Source: an uncultured Lachnospiraceae bacterium (lineage in GTDB: Bacteria; Bacillota; Clostridia; Lachnospirales; Lachnospiraceae). From it: 38,202 bases of DNA. The notes beneath the pieces are model-generated. The model saw only the letters and a list, made by a program, of their open reading frames with translations. It was not told the origin of the DNA and did not search any database. Of this stretch, positions 23,517 through 32,205 are shown piece by piece; position 1 is the first letter of the stretch; every line of letters starts with the position of its first letter. A program made the position numbers and the translations under genes. The stretch lies in NCBI GenBank assembly GCA_910579935.1, contig CAJTVQ010000039.1, forward strand, positions 1-38,202, written 5' to 3'.

Positions 23517-25289
23517 ATGAAGAAGATTTTGGAAATGATATCGGATGAAATGAAGCAGGCCTTTACCACGGCCGGATATGACGGGGAACTGGGAAAAGTG
23601 ACGCTGTCCAACCGGCCGGACTTGTGCGAATACCAATGTAACGGAGCAATGGCAGGGGCGAAGCGGTATAAGAAAGCGCCAATTGCGATTGCACAGGAGG
23701 TAGCGGGGGCTTTGGACGGCAGCGGGATTTTTTCGGAAGTGAGCGCAGTAAACCCGGGATTTCTGAATTTAAAGCTGAATCCGGAATTTGTGAAAGATTA
23801 TCTGGTAAAGATGTCCCAGGATGAAAAATTCGGTCTGGATGCACCAGAGCATCCGAAAAAAATCATGATAGACTACGGCGGACCGAATGTGGCGAAACCG
23901 CTGCATGTAGGGCATCTGCGGTCGGCAATCATCGGGGAGAGCGTGAAAAGGATTGCGCGGTATGTGGGACATGAGGTAACGGGAGATATCCACCTCGGAG
24001 ACTGGGGGCTTCAGATGGGGCTTATTATTACGGAACTGCAGGAACGTCACCCGGATTTGGTATATTTTGATGCAGCCTATACGGGAGAATACCCTGCGGA
24101 GCCGCCGTTTACGATTTCCGAACTGGAAGAAATTTATCCTACCGCAAGCGGGAAGTCCAAAGAGGATGCGGCTTATAAGGAAAAGGCCATGGATGCTACC
24201 TTTCAGTTACAGAGCGGCGTAAGGGGATACCGTGCTCTCTGGAACCATATCATGAGCGTATCGGTGGCAGATTTAAAGAAGAATTACCTGAATCTGAATG
24301 TGGAGTTCGATTTATGGAAAGGGGAATCCGATGTCCAGAATCTGATCCCGCCGATGGTAGAGTATATGAAAGACGGCGGTTACGCTTATATCAGCGAAGG
24401 GGCACTGGTTGTGGATGTAAAGGAAGAGACGGATACAAAGGAAATTCCGCCTTGTATGATTTTGAAATCGGATGGCGCCTCCCTGTATAATACAACGGAT
24501 TTAGCAACCATCAGGGACCGGATGGACACAATCCATCCCGATACCATCATTTATGTAGTGGATAAGCGGCAGGAATTGTATTTTGAGCAGGTGTTCCGTT
24601 GTGCACGGAAAACGAAGCTGGTACAGCCGGAAACGGAACTGAAATTTCTCGGATTCGGTACGATGAACGGCAGGGACGGTAAGCCTTTTAAGACAAGGGA
24701 AGGCGGTGTGATGCGTCTGGAAGCACTGATTCAGGAAATCAACGAGGAAATGTACCGGAAAATCATGAGTCAGGAAAGCCGCTCCATGCCGGAGAAAGAA
24801 GCTGCGGAAACCGCAAAGATCGTGGCGCTGTCCGCATTGAAATATGGGGATCTTTCAAACCAGGCATCCAAGGATTATATTTTTGATATAGACCGTTTTA
24901 CCTCATCGGAGGGAGATACCGGGCCGTATATCCTTTATACGATCGCACGTATAAAATCCATTCTTGCCAAGTATAAGGAAACCGGCGGACAGCCGGAAGA
25001 AGCCGTATTGCAGCCGGCATGCAGCGAGGCGGAAAAGAGCCTGATGCTGGAACTGGTGGGTTTTAATGCCATGATGGAGGCAGCCTGTGAGGAGACGGCG
25101 CCTCATAAAGTATGTGCTTATATCTATGGCCTGGCCAATGCATTCAATCATTTTTATCATGAGACGAAGATTCTGACCGAGGAGGACGCGGCTAAAAAAG
25201 AAGGCTGGATTGCCCTTCTTGTCCTGGCAGGGAAGGTGCTGGAAACCTGTATCAATGTATTGGGATTTTCGGCTCCGGAAAGAATGTAA
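23517..25289 (+). CDS. argS: Arginyl-tRNA synthetase
   Basis: A 590-residue class I aminoacyl-tRNA synthetase that charges tRNA-Arg. The N-terminal additional domain (1-about 110) precedes the HIGH motif, PNVAKPLHVGHLRSAIIG (123-140). The KMSKS position reads FKTREGGVMRLEALI, as in many ArgRS proteins that lack a classical KMSKS. The C-terminal DALR anticodon-binding domain is seen in YGDLSNQASKDYIFD, DTGPYILYTIAR and ANAFNHFYHETKIL. AAGGAGAAGAGGT lies directly before ATG 23517. It lies 33 bases after queH and is probably co-transcribed with it. Confidence 0.96.
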   Translation: MKKILEMISDEMKQAFTTAGYDGELGKVTLSNRPDLCEYQCNGAMAGAKRYKKAPIAIAQEVAGALDGSGIFSEVSAVNPGFLNLKLNPEFVKDYLVKMSQDEKFGLDAPEHPKKIMIDYGGPNVAKPLHVGHLRSAIIGESVKRIARYVGHEVTGDIHLGDWGLQMGLIITELQERHPDLVYFDAAYTGEYPAEPPFTISELEEIYPTASGKSKEDAAYKEKAMDATFQLQSGVRGYRALWNHIMSVSVADLKKNYLNLNVEFDLWKGESDVQNLIPPMVEYMKDGGYAYISEGALVVDVKEETDTKEIPPCMILKSDGASLYNTTDLATIRDRMDTIHPDTIIYVVDKRQELYFEQVFRCARKTKLVQPETELKFLGFGTMNGRDGKPFKTREGGVMRLEALIQEINEEMYRKIMSQESRSMPEKEAAETAKIVALSALKYGDLSNQASKDYIFDIDRFTSSEGDTGPYILYTIARIKSILAKYKETGGQPEEAVLQPACSEAEKSLMLELVGFNAMMEAACEETAPHKVCAYIYGLANAFNHFYHETKILTEEDAAKKEGWIALLVLAGKVLETCINVLGFSAPERM

Positions 25290-25330
25290 AAAATTTATCT
25301 CAAAATTTGTCTAAAAAAATAAAAAAACTA

Positions 25331-25360
25331 TTGACATAGCAGGCAAAATAGTTATATAAT
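25331..25360 (+). promoter_or_regulatory. tRNA operon promoter
   Basis: TTGACA (25331-25336) and TATAAT (25355-25360) are both consensus hexamers, 18 bases apart, 35 bases before tRNA-Val. Confidence 0.85.
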
Positions 25361-25395
25361 AGCAAAGCAGGTTGCGGAAAGCAATCTGCTGAAAC

Positions 25396-25468
25396 GGGAT
25401 CTTAGCTCAGCTGGGAGAGCATCTGCCTTACAAGCAGAGGGTCATAGGTTCGAGCCCTATAGGTCCCA
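25396..25468 (+). tRNA. tRNA-Val (anticodon TAC)
   Basis: Full cloverleaf of 73 bases: acceptor GGGATCT/AGGTCCC with one G-U pair, D arm GCTC/GAGC, anticodon stem TCTGC/GCAGA with loop CTTACAA, T stem ATAGG/CCTAT with TTCGAGC, discriminator A. CCA is not encoded. Confidence 0.96.
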
Positions 25469-25470
25469 CT

Positions 25471-25490
25471 CCTGACCGGAAGCGGTCAGG
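25471..25490 (+). other. Hairpin in the tRNA spacer
   Basis: CCTGACCG and CGGTCAGG form a perfect 8-bp stem with a GAAG loop between the two tRNA genes. It has no T tract and is more likely a processing signal for the joint transcript than a terminator. Confidence 0.6.
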
Positions 25491-25498
25491 ATATATAT

Positions 25499-25572
25499 GG
25501 CGAGATAGCTCAGCTGGCTAGAGCATACGGTTCATACCCGTAGTGTCGAGGGTTCAAGTCCCCCTCTCGCTA
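25499..25572 (+). tRNA. tRNA-Met (anticodon CAT), probably elongator
   Basis: A 74-base cloverleaf: acceptor GGCGAGA/TCTCGCT, D arm GCTC/GAGC, anticodon stem TACGG/CCGTA with loop TTCATAC, T arm GAGGG/CCCCC with TTCAAGT. The 1:72 pair is G-U, not the C-A mismatch of the initiator, so elongator Met is likelier; a lysidine-modified Ile tRNA cannot be excluded. The T stem has an A-C mismatch at its second pair. It is the last complete gene before the prophage region. Confidence 0.93.
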
Positions 25573-25580
25573 TTTAGTAA

Positions 25581-25618
25581 AATGCCTGAAAATGCGATGT
25601 TTCGGGCATTTCTTTTTT
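25581..25618 (+). terminator. Intrinsic terminator of the tRNA operon
   Basis: AATGCCTGAAA (25581-25591) pairs with 25600-25610 over 11 positions with one wobble, followed by TCTTTTTT. Confidence 0.9.
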
Positions 25619-25755
25619 GAGAATTAAATAAAAAGTGCCGTTTCAGACCGTTTTGAACCATTATAAATCGTATCAAGTGGGGTCAAAATTGGGGTCAGAA
25701 ATGTATTAGATGTCAATGTAGTTTAGATTATTTAAGGGAAAGAGGAAAGAAAATC

Positions 25756-25911
25756 ATGCAACTTACAATCTTACGGATTGAAAACGAAATAGTAAGGTGT
25801 CAACTTGATACAGGAATGTTCTTAGACATTGCTCGGAGATGGTTTACAGAGTACATACAGGACGGCGACACAATAGAATTAGATTTGCATAATGAAGATG
25901 AAGCGTTATAA
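25756..25911 (+). CDS. Small DUF3006-like protein
   Basis: A 51-residue acidic protein beginning MQLTILRIENEIVRCQLD, with GMFLDIARRW and QDGDTIELDL. The arrangement (a strand with I-R-I-E, a short turn with D-G, then E/D-G-D-x-I) resembles the small beta-barrel DUF3006 family, though the match is from memory. GGGAAAGAGG lies before the ATG. A second ribosome site (GGAGGAATAAG) follows with an 8-codon frame at 25932 that stops at once, so a downstream partner may have been truncated. It sits between the tRNA operon and the prophage, and could belong to either. Confidence 0.5.
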   Translation: MQLTILRIENEIVRCQLDTGMFLDIARRWFTEYIQDGDTIELDLHNEDEAL

Positions 25912-26010
25912 GGCGATTTTGGAGGAATAAGATGATTATGGTAAAATTCTTTGACTAAATCATTTAAACGGCTAGAATTGGTTTATACGAAGCTACAGAT
26001 ATATAATCGT

Positions 26011-26051
26011 AAAAAATAGGGATAGAAGAGGATTAACCTCAACTATCCCTA
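26011..26051 (-). terminator. Terminator of the phage late operon
   Basis: TAGGGATAG (26017-26025) pairs with 26043-26051, and an inner GAGG/CCTC stem (26028-26031, 26037-26040) stacks inside it. On the - strand the stem is followed by a run of six T (plus-strand A at 26011-26016). Confidence 0.85.
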
Positions 26052-26292
26052 AACTTTTATTTCCGCAGCAACTATTGAGAATACTACATACCGAACTGTA
26101 TGTATGATGTTGTGAAATGGCAGGAACTAATCACTTCATCCTACTTGATTTCTATTTATCCCACTACATGTAATGTCTTAATTACTGCATGAATAAAAAC
26201 CATATGGTTAGTGACAAATTATCGGAAAATGCTTAAACGTTTACTTAGTGGCGATTTCTTAATAATATATGATTATGCAATATTTTTCAATC
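26052..26292 (-). other. Non-coding 3' region of the phage operon
   Basis: About 240 bases separate the last fibre gene from the operon terminator. I find no convincing frame on either strand. A short inverted repeat (ACATAC...GTATGT around 26086-26104) is the only structure seen. Together with 25912-26010, which holds only an 8-codon frame, this is the largest gene-free stretch at the prophage boundary. It may mark where genes such as a lysis cassette have been lost. Confidence 0.4.
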
Positions 26293-27165
26293 CTATTCCG
26301 CTATACTAACAGCTATAGAAGAAACATGATAATTTTGAGAAGTAAATACTAACATTTCTCCATTTTGTGGGTAATACAATGCAAATGCATATAATTCTCT
26401 TCCAAGTATATCATAGTTGAAACCACCTCCGGCGGATGGACGTTTAAACTTTGATATACTTGGTAAATGACTTCTGTATTCGGAATACTTATTACCAACA
26501 ATTGTATTATAATCAATGGGATTGGAAATATTTGCCATGTTGCATAATGGAATCATGGTAGAGAAAGAATTTCCTACTAAGTTATTATCTTGATCTGAGT
26601 ACATACCATCTACTGAAACTATACAATTTTCACCAAATACTAATTTATCATAATCGTTTTGGAAAAAAGCCTTTAAATCAAAAGAAGAACAACCTCCCCA
26701 AAAACGTTGTTCTGAATCAATCTGATAATTTGTTCTCTTCCATTTTGTTAATGGGATACTATAAAGTACATTTTCCTTAAGCCCTTCCAATCCACTACCC
26801 AATTTTTTTGGTACTGAATCAGCACCTACCACCCATTTTCCGTTGGAATCCTCATAAAAACGTAATCCACCTAATCTGTTATTAATATTATTCACAACAT
26901 TTGACAAATTGTCAATGAGACTTTTTAAACTGTCCCTTATGGATTTTACAAGTGAAACATCTGCGGCATATCCGGCACCAGCATCTATATTTTTTGTAAT
27001 TCCTTTTATGTTTGATATTTTAGAATCAAGAGTTGATCCATCATCAAATTCTACATCGCTTGCATGAGTCCAAAAAGAGTATCGATTCCACATTTTTTGT
27101 GCACCACTATTTCCGATGCATACCCTGTGTTTTCTGTGTAAATATATTGTTTCTTTAATTGCCAT
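26293..27165 (-). CDS. Phage tail fibre/tip protein
   Basis: A 290-residue protein, last gene of the late operon. The N-terminal part includes MWNRYSFWTHASDVEFDDG followed by a helical stretch with ISNIKGITKNIDAG and a likely trimeric coiled coil (about 70-95, SIRDSLKSLIDNLSNVVNNI). A WTxASDVxFDDG motif is familiar from tail proteins of clostridial phages. The C-terminal half is beta-rich (YSIPLTKWKRTNY, ELYAFALYYPQNGEMLVF) and would be the exposed, possibly receptor-contacting part. AAAGGAAA precedes ATG 27165. The exact role is inferred from position and architecture. Confidence 0.65.
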   Translation of the reverse strand: MAIKETIYLHRKHRVCIGNSGAQKMWNRYSFWTHASDVEFDDGSTLDSKISNIKGITKNIDAGAGYAADVSLVKSIRDSLKSLIDNLSNVVNNINNRLGGLRFYEDSNGKWVVGADSVPKKLGSGLEGLKENVLYSIPLTKWKRTNYQIDSEQRFWGGCSSFDLKAFFQNDYDKLVFGENCIVSVDGMYSDQDNNLVGNSFSTMIPLCNMANISNPIDYNTIVGNKYSEYRSHLPSISKFKRPSAGGGFNYDILGRELYAFALYYPQNGEMLVFTSQNYHVSSIAVSIAE

Positions 27166-27186
27166 ATATGTATTTCCTTTCTTTTT

Positions 27187-27492
27187 CTATATCCAAATCT
27201 CACCAATTTCTATGTCTGGTTCCGTATCAGAAGCATGATATGGATTGTATTTTTCCTGTACAAACACATAGTCCTGGAGAGTTTTTGTTTTTGCTTCAAT
27301 AAAATTTAAAATCCCAGCAGAATATGAATGAATTGGACTTTGAGCCAAAAACATAGCCGCATCTGAATATTTACCATGCTCCAGCAATTCATTATATTTA
27401 TCCAAATATACTTTTGTGTTTATATCAACATCACAAAAGAAAGTCCGTTTATCTATTCCGTTTGGAAATATAGAAGTGTATGGATAATTCAT
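27187..27492 (-). CDS. Small phage tail-associated protein with C-terminal EP...GEIW motif
   Basis: About 101 residues. The frame is open from 27528, but ATG 27492 is preferred: GGAAGGAGG lies just before it and it overlaps the stop of the upstream gene (TAATG). The middle (YLDKYNELLEHGKYSDAAMF) is helical and the tail ends TEPDIEIGEIWI. The upstream 120-residue protein has the same plan (helical core, then TEPEFCAVGDLW), so the two are probably diverged duplicates. They may be fibre chaperones or small structural caps; no family is recognised. Confidence 0.6.
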   Translation of the reverse strand: MNYPYTSIFPNGIDKRTFFCDVDINTKVYLDKYNELLEHGKYSDAAMFLAQSPIHSYSAGILNFIEAKTKTLQDYVFVQEKYNPYHASDTEPDIEIGEIWI

Positions 27493-27854
27493 TATGTTCC
27501 TCCTTCCCACAAATCTCCAACTGCACAAAATTCTGGCTCAGTCTCATCATAATAAACGCACTGATGTTTTTGTAATGCCATTACCTGTACATTCCGTATT
27601 TCTTCCTCTATTGTATTTATGGTAGTAGCATCTATTATGTAGTGAGATAACAAATTAGCATTTTCTGATATCAGTTTACTTGCAATATCAAAATTACCTT
27701 GTAATTTGTAACTATTGATTTTATTTATTAAAGATGCAATAGAATTATCTGCATCCATAAAATGATGTTGTGTAATTATTTTGTGTGGAAAATTACTATA
27801 CTCATTTGTATATGATGAAGAATTTTGGACTATAAAATCTCCATTATTAATCAT
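27492..27854 (-). CDS. Small phage tail-associated protein with C-terminal EP...GDLW motif
   Basis: A 120-residue protein. It begins MINNGDFIVQNSSSYTNEYS, has a helical middle (LINKINSYKLQGNFDIASKL) and ends YYDETEPEFCAVGDLWEGGT. ATG 27854 overlaps the stop of the propeller-fibre gene (ATGA), so translation is coupled. Its plan is shared with the next gene downstream. Lying between a receptor-binding fibre and the terminal fibre protein, it may help fibre assembly; this is inference from location. Confidence 0.6.
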   Translation of the reverse strand: MINNGDFIVQNSSSYTNEYSNFPHKIITQHHFMDADNSIASLINKINSYKLQGNFDIASKLISENANLLSHYIIDATTINTIEEEIRNVQVMALQKHQCVYYDETEPEFCAVGDLWEGGT

Positions 27855-29104
27855 CTGATTTTTCCTCCTTCATATCTGTTTTGAATAATGATTGGATTTT
27901 CTTCGTGAATAGAATTCATTTTATAAGAAAGAACATCATTAGAGTCTATAGATATTACATATATTATTGGATTTGTATTATTATAAATTCCTGTACAGAC
28001 AAATTTATCAATTGTATCAAAATAATATAAATTTCTTTGTTTTGCTTTTGTCAAAAGTTCTCCTGCAAAAGCATTTATTTGTGCGGAAAGTAAAGGATAT
28101 AACGTCCAATTCACACCATCTATACTTTTATAAAGGTAATATGTTTTAATATTATCACGAGAATCAAATTTATACATATTTGCAAAAGCCATGCCATGTC
28201 CATATGCTGTGGAGACAATTTCATTTTTCAACCAATTGGATGATGCAGAAGATATGCTGTTAGTACTCCATGTCATTCCATTATCATTGGATATGAATAG
28301 TGTACTGCTTCCATAGACCATTATTTTATTATCTGTAATTATAATTAATGGATTTACTGGAAAGCCTGAGCCTGGATGTGAATTGGTTATTGATTCATTT
28401 GTCAAATTCTCAATATTTTCACTTTTTAGGACAGAAAATATACCATTACCATAAAAAATAAAGTGTCCATTAAGATTTAATATTTGCGTAATTTCACGGT
28501 TTATTAGTTTTGTCCAAGTATTTCCTGAATCAACAGAAAAGTAAAAATGATTAGTACTTTGTTCGCTGTTGGACTTTGCATTTATAAATATAAATTGCTT
28601 ATTTTCTGCACTAACAATACCAGCTATAGAAGACTCCGCAAAACTCTGTACTTTTGCCCACGGAATCCATTTCCATTCATCTGCAACTTTAGATAGCTTT
28701 CCAATGGTATCCCCTTTTAATGATGTAGATTTTACTGATGCAAAATAAGTTCCATTCATGCTTCCTATGTATTTATCCGTATATAGACGGCAGTCATCTG
28801 TGGTAGAAGTGTATTGTGTACTGTAACATGTACCGAGAGTAACCCAGTTTGTAAGATCATCACTGACATACATTGTTACCTTTGCGGTATTACTTAGCAT
28901 TAGGAATTGTGGTAGTGATTCATTTTTTCTTTCCCATATTTTTGTTATTTCTCCATCATTTTTCCTCCATATGGATTTTACTTGTTTTGATTCAATTTCT
29001 GTAAAAACAGTATTTCCAACTATAGTTTTTTTTGTTATGGAACATCTGCAATCTATTATGTTGTTTCTGCTTAAAAAATTATTTTTGTTAAAATGTATAC
29101 CCAT
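27851..29104 (-). CDS. Phage tail fibre with sialidase-like beta-propeller (Asp-box repeats)
   Basis: A 417-residue beta-rich protein. Asp-box motifs of sialidase/BNR type are visible: SVDSGNTW (190-197), SNDNGMTW (272-279) and the weaker SDDLTNW (81-87) and SIDGVNW further on. Such repeats sit on turns of a multi-bladed propeller, and the fold here suggests glycan recognition on the host surface. No full sialidase active site (Arg triad, Tyr/Glu pair) can be pointed out, so binding is more likely than hydrolysis. The gene follows a BppU-like baseplate gene, as does the larger fibre gene upstream, making a duplicated cassette. Confidence 0.7.
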   Translation of the reverse strand: MGIHFNKNNFLSRNNIIDCRCSITKKTIVGNTVFTEIESKQVKSIWRKNDGEITKIWERKNESLPQFLMLSNTAKVTMYVSDDLTNWVTLGTCYSTQYTSTTDDCRLYTDKYIGSMNGTYFASVKSTSLKGDTIGKLSKVADEWKWIPWAKVQSFAESSIAGIVSAENKQFIFINAKSNSEQSTNHFYFSVDSGNTWTKLINREITQILNLNGHFIFYGNGIFSVLKSENIENLTNESITNSHPGSGFPVNPLIIITDNKIMVYGSSTLFISNDNGMTWSTNSISSASSNWLKNEIVSTAYGHGMAFANMYKFDSRDNIKTYYLYKSIDGVNWTLYPLLSAQINAFAGELLTKAKQRNLYYFDTIDKFVCTGIYNNTNPIIYVISIDSNDVLSYKMNSIHEENPIIIQNRYEGGKIR

Positions 29105-29121
29105 AGTTTCACTCCAATTAT

Positions 29122-30057
29122 TTAATCTTCATATACAAAACAAATGGTATTTTCTTCAAGTTCAGTTGGGATAGTAGTGGAAAAAATTATATTTGGAATA
29201 TTTGACAATTTTTCTTTTTCTGCATTTGTATAATTATTTTCTGATAAACCTAGACCAGTTTGTTTATCGACTTTATTTTTAACTATTTCTAAAACGTCTT
29301 GTTCGGTTTGGTATCCTATATCATTTATAAATGCGCTTACATTTTCAGGAATATTGATATCACTTCCAGTTTGGTCTATCCATGCATATCTTGGATCTAC
29401 CTGTAAATCCTCCTGATGGATTCTTCCTAGTACTTGTCCAACTTTTCCACCAGTGGGGACATGTAATCCATCCCCACTTGGTATATTAATATTTTTTACA
29501 TGCGCAATTAATTTTTCATAAGTATCTTTGATACATTCAAGTAAATCAATCATAGGTTGTGTAAGTTGATTTAAAATATCCATATTATGATGTTTATGAG
29601 AAAATAGTGAGAGATGATTAATAATATTATCATCATCTGTGTATTTTACATTGTCATCTAGCCAGGGTAATACATTTAATTCTGCTGGAATAGTAGACCA
29701 CGAATATGTTTTATTGTGTTCTGCGTTGCTTGTTTTAAATTCTACAACAAAGTATATTTTTCCTGCCTTTTTTGTTACATGGTTTGAAATACACCATTGT
29801 AATAGCAATGAATCGTCTAATATTTCCATGTCATTCACTTTATATATGCCACGCTCTTTCATTGCATTATTATATGTTATGGTACAATCTTTTGTTGAAA
29901 AATCACATCCGTCAAAATATCTTGGGACTCTTATTTTAATAATTTCTGAATTGTCATCAGTGACCACACAAATGTTATATAATTCATCTGGAATAAAAAT
30001 CTTCCTTGTATTCGGGTTTATTCGTAATTCTGGCTCAAAAATACGCGAGGTAGTCAT
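29122..30057 (-). CDS. BppU-like upper baseplate protein with fibre extension (copy 2)
   Basis: A 311-residue protein. The first about 140 residues (TTSRIFEPELRINPNTRK, PRYFDGCDFS, YNNAMKERGIY, SWSTIPAELNVL) are closely similar to the N-terminus of the protein encoded at 32206-32850 and to the BppU_N/DUF2479 baseplate family. The following part carries fibre-like pieces (VPTGGKVGQVLGRI, NYTNAEKEKLSNIPN) that also occur in the 699-residue fibre. The tail ends ELEENTICFVYED. It would join the baseplate to the propeller fibre encoded next. A ribosome site AAAGGAA precedes ATG 30057. Confidence 0.75.
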   Translation of the reverse strand: MTTSRIFEPELRINPNTRKIFIPDELYNICVVTDDNSEIIKIRVPRYFDGCDFSTKDCTITYNNAMKERGIYKVNDMEILDDSLLLQWCISNHVTKKAGKIYFVVEFKTSNAEHNKTYSWSTIPAELNVLPWLDDNVKYTDDDNIINHLSLFSHKHHNMDILNQLTQPMIDLLECIKDTYEKLIAHVKNINIPSGDGLHVPTGGKVGQVLGRIHQEDLQVDPRYAWIDQTGSDINIPENVSAFINDIGYQTEQDVLEIVKNKVDKQTGLGLSENNYTNAEKEKLSNIPNIIFSTTIPTELEENTICFVYED

Positions 30058-30100
30058 AATTGATCATTCCTTTCTTCTTTACGGCATTCTTAGAGGGAAA

Positions 30101-32200
30101 TTAGGATATTTTAGTATATATCAATTCTCCAGATTCAGTTGTGGCTAACATAAATTGATAATTATGTACAATAAATTTAATATTTGAACTAGTAATAGTA
30201 AATATATCATTATATCCGTTATCTACAATATTGTCTAATTCGTCAAAACTATTTACTAATACCGCGTTTCCTCCAAATATCAAAAGCAATTTACCATTAC
30301 ACATTGTACCGATTCTGAATTTCATTTTATCTCCCACTTCTTTTGAACATGTCCAAACAGTAGTACTTACACCTGGTTCTTCCCTAAGGATAGAATAGTT
30401 ATTATTACTTAGAATCCATCTATAAAGTGCTTTATTTATCAAAAATGAACCATTACAATTAGTTACATTCAAACCTTTCATCCATTCAGAATCTGAGTAA
30501 AAATATTGACCAGTAGTAACAGAAATTGATGAAATAAATCTTGGATTAACTACCCAATCTATATAGTTAGTAATGTAGTTACCACTAACTATATAAGCGG
30601 TATCAATATTAAAATTTTCCCATTTCCCTGCACTTCTTAAATAAACATAATTACCGGTTTCATCTAAAACCAAATAAGTACTTCCATTAAAATAAAGACC
30701 TAGAATTTTTTTTCCTTCTAATATTTTAACTTCGAAATTGATTAAGTCTTCCGTTCTGAAAATATAGGATGTATATATTCCATTATTAGATTCAAGAGCT
30801 ATCATATAATAACTATCAAAATAAAAATGCACATTAACTAAATTAAATGTGCTTTCCTTAGCAAAATCTTGTAGATTTATTCTTTGTAATGGCATTTCTG
30901 TTCCATGAAATACATATGTACCACCTATTGCTATAAATTTTTCATTCAAATAGTCAACTCTATTTAATATTACACCTCCTGTATTGAAATTTTTCCAAAT
31001 CATATTATTATTAAATCCAGGTGTGATTTCTCCGCCACCATTACCATTTAATATTTCAGAATTCTTTAATGATGATAAATCAATTTCATTTCCTCCAATT
31101 ATAAGTTTTGATGTTTCTTTATTAAATGATATATCTGTTATATTACTTCCTGTTCCAATTCGGGATTTTTCTTCGGCAGTAACAAATTGATGCATATCAT
31201 CTTCAACAATCATTGTGGCAGGATGTGTTTCAGGATGTGTATAATTATTTGCATTTTGTTCAATGTTGGAAAGTTTTTCTTTATTTTCATTTGTAAAATC
31301 ATTTGAAGATAATCCCATTCCATCCACTGCGGAAATATACCTACTATCATTTTCCAGTTCACTTACTTTGGTTGGTATATTATCTGAGTTTCCTTTTGGT
31401 TCAATCCATCCAATACCTTCTTCTGTGATTCCTATAACCTGTCCTATACTACCACCAGAAGGAATGTGTTTTTGTGTATTTAAAGAATGTTCATATGATG
31501 ATTGAATACTACTTTGAATTGCAGGTGATAAAAATTTAGTTTCTATACTTCCTTCTTTTAAGATTGCAGATATTACATTATTTTCATCTACGACAATTTG
31601 AATTGTATCTCCCTCAGAACCAGTATAAATATCAACAAGCCCTTCAACGGGTATCCTTGATTCACTGTCATCACTCCATACTATTACTATTTCATTACTT
31701 TTTTCATTAAAAGTAGCTGACTGAAAAATCAGGCTCTTTGGAATGTTTATAGTAAAAATAGTATCATTATATCGTGTAATTGTGATGATTCCTGTAGATG
31801 GGTCAGAAGATATATTTTTAATTAATTTACTGGCAGATTCAACATTTAGTTTAGAATTAAATAAATCTTGATGTGCTGCATTATCCGTTAAGTGTTGATT
31901 GAAAATACGATTTTCAGTAAAATCCGAAGCATGTTTTCCCCCTAATGTATCAGAGTTTCCTCCGTTTGCAGGTAAGGATAATGGTTTATTTTTTATGTAT
32001 GCTGCATTTTCTGTATTTGTTTCATTCCAATCTGCTTGTATTTCTTCAGATGCAAGTTCAATCTGCTTATTTAATTCGGATAATACTGTTGTTAAATTTT
32101 TTTCTTCAACATCATCGACATATACAGCATCCGTATGGGTATATGGATAAAATTTACTTCCTAAATGATTTTTCACCCACGTCAATATTAAATTCGCCAT
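30101..32200 (-). CDS. Large phage tail fibre (699 residues)
   Basis: The N-terminal 90 residues form an attachment and helical section (ILTWVKNHLGSKFYPYTHTD, then LNKQIELASEEIQADWNETN). Then come fibre-shaft motifs: GGKHASDF (about 87-94), IPSGGSIGQVIG, a KVSELENDSRYISAVDG segment and THPETHPATMI. From about 380 onward the protein is beta-rich with repeated aromatic strands (FKNFNTGG-like, YVFHGTEMPL, YIFRTEDLINF, YVYLRSAGKWENF), probably a propeller or similar receptor-binding head. It starts 5 bases after the BppU-like gene upstream. The likely role is adsorption to the bacterial surface. Confidence 0.75.
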   Translation of the reverse strand: MANLILTWVKNHLGSKFYPYTHTDAVYVDDVEEKNLTTVLSELNKQIELASEEIQADWNETNTENAAYIKNKPLSLPANGGNSDTLGGKHASDFTENRIFNQHLTDNAAHQDLFNSKLNVESASKLIKNISSDPSTGIITITRYNDTIFTINIPKSLIFQSATFNEKSNEIVIVWSDDSESRIPVEGLVDIYTGSEGDTIQIVVDENNVISAILKEGSIETKFLSPAIQSSIQSSYEHSLNTQKHIPSGGSIGQVIGITEEGIGWIEPKGNSDNIPTKVSELENDSRYISAVDGMGLSSNDFTNENKEKLSNIEQNANNYTHPETHPATMIVEDDMHQFVTAEEKSRIGTGSNITDISFNKETSKLIIGGNEIDLSSLKNSEILNGNGGGEITPGFNNNMIWKNFNTGGVILNRVDYLNEKFIAIGGTYVFHGTEMPLQRINLQDFAKESTFNLVNVHFYFDSYYMIALESNNGIYTSYIFRTEDLINFEVKILEGKKILGLYFNGSTYLVLDETGNYVYLRSAGKWENFNIDTAYIVSGNYITNYIDWVVNPRFISSISVTTGQYFYSDSEWMKGLNVTNCNGSFLINKALYRWILSNNNYSILREEPGVSTTVWTCSKEVGDKMKFRIGTMCNGKLLLIFGGNAVLVNSFDELDNIVDNGYNDIFTITSSNIKFIVHNYQFMLATTESGELIYTKIS

Positions 32201-32205
32201 ATAAT

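Noticed and set aside
26293..32200. Diversity-generating retroelement acting on the tail fibres
   Set aside because: No reverse transcriptase, template repeat or C-type-lectin-like variable region is visible in the window.
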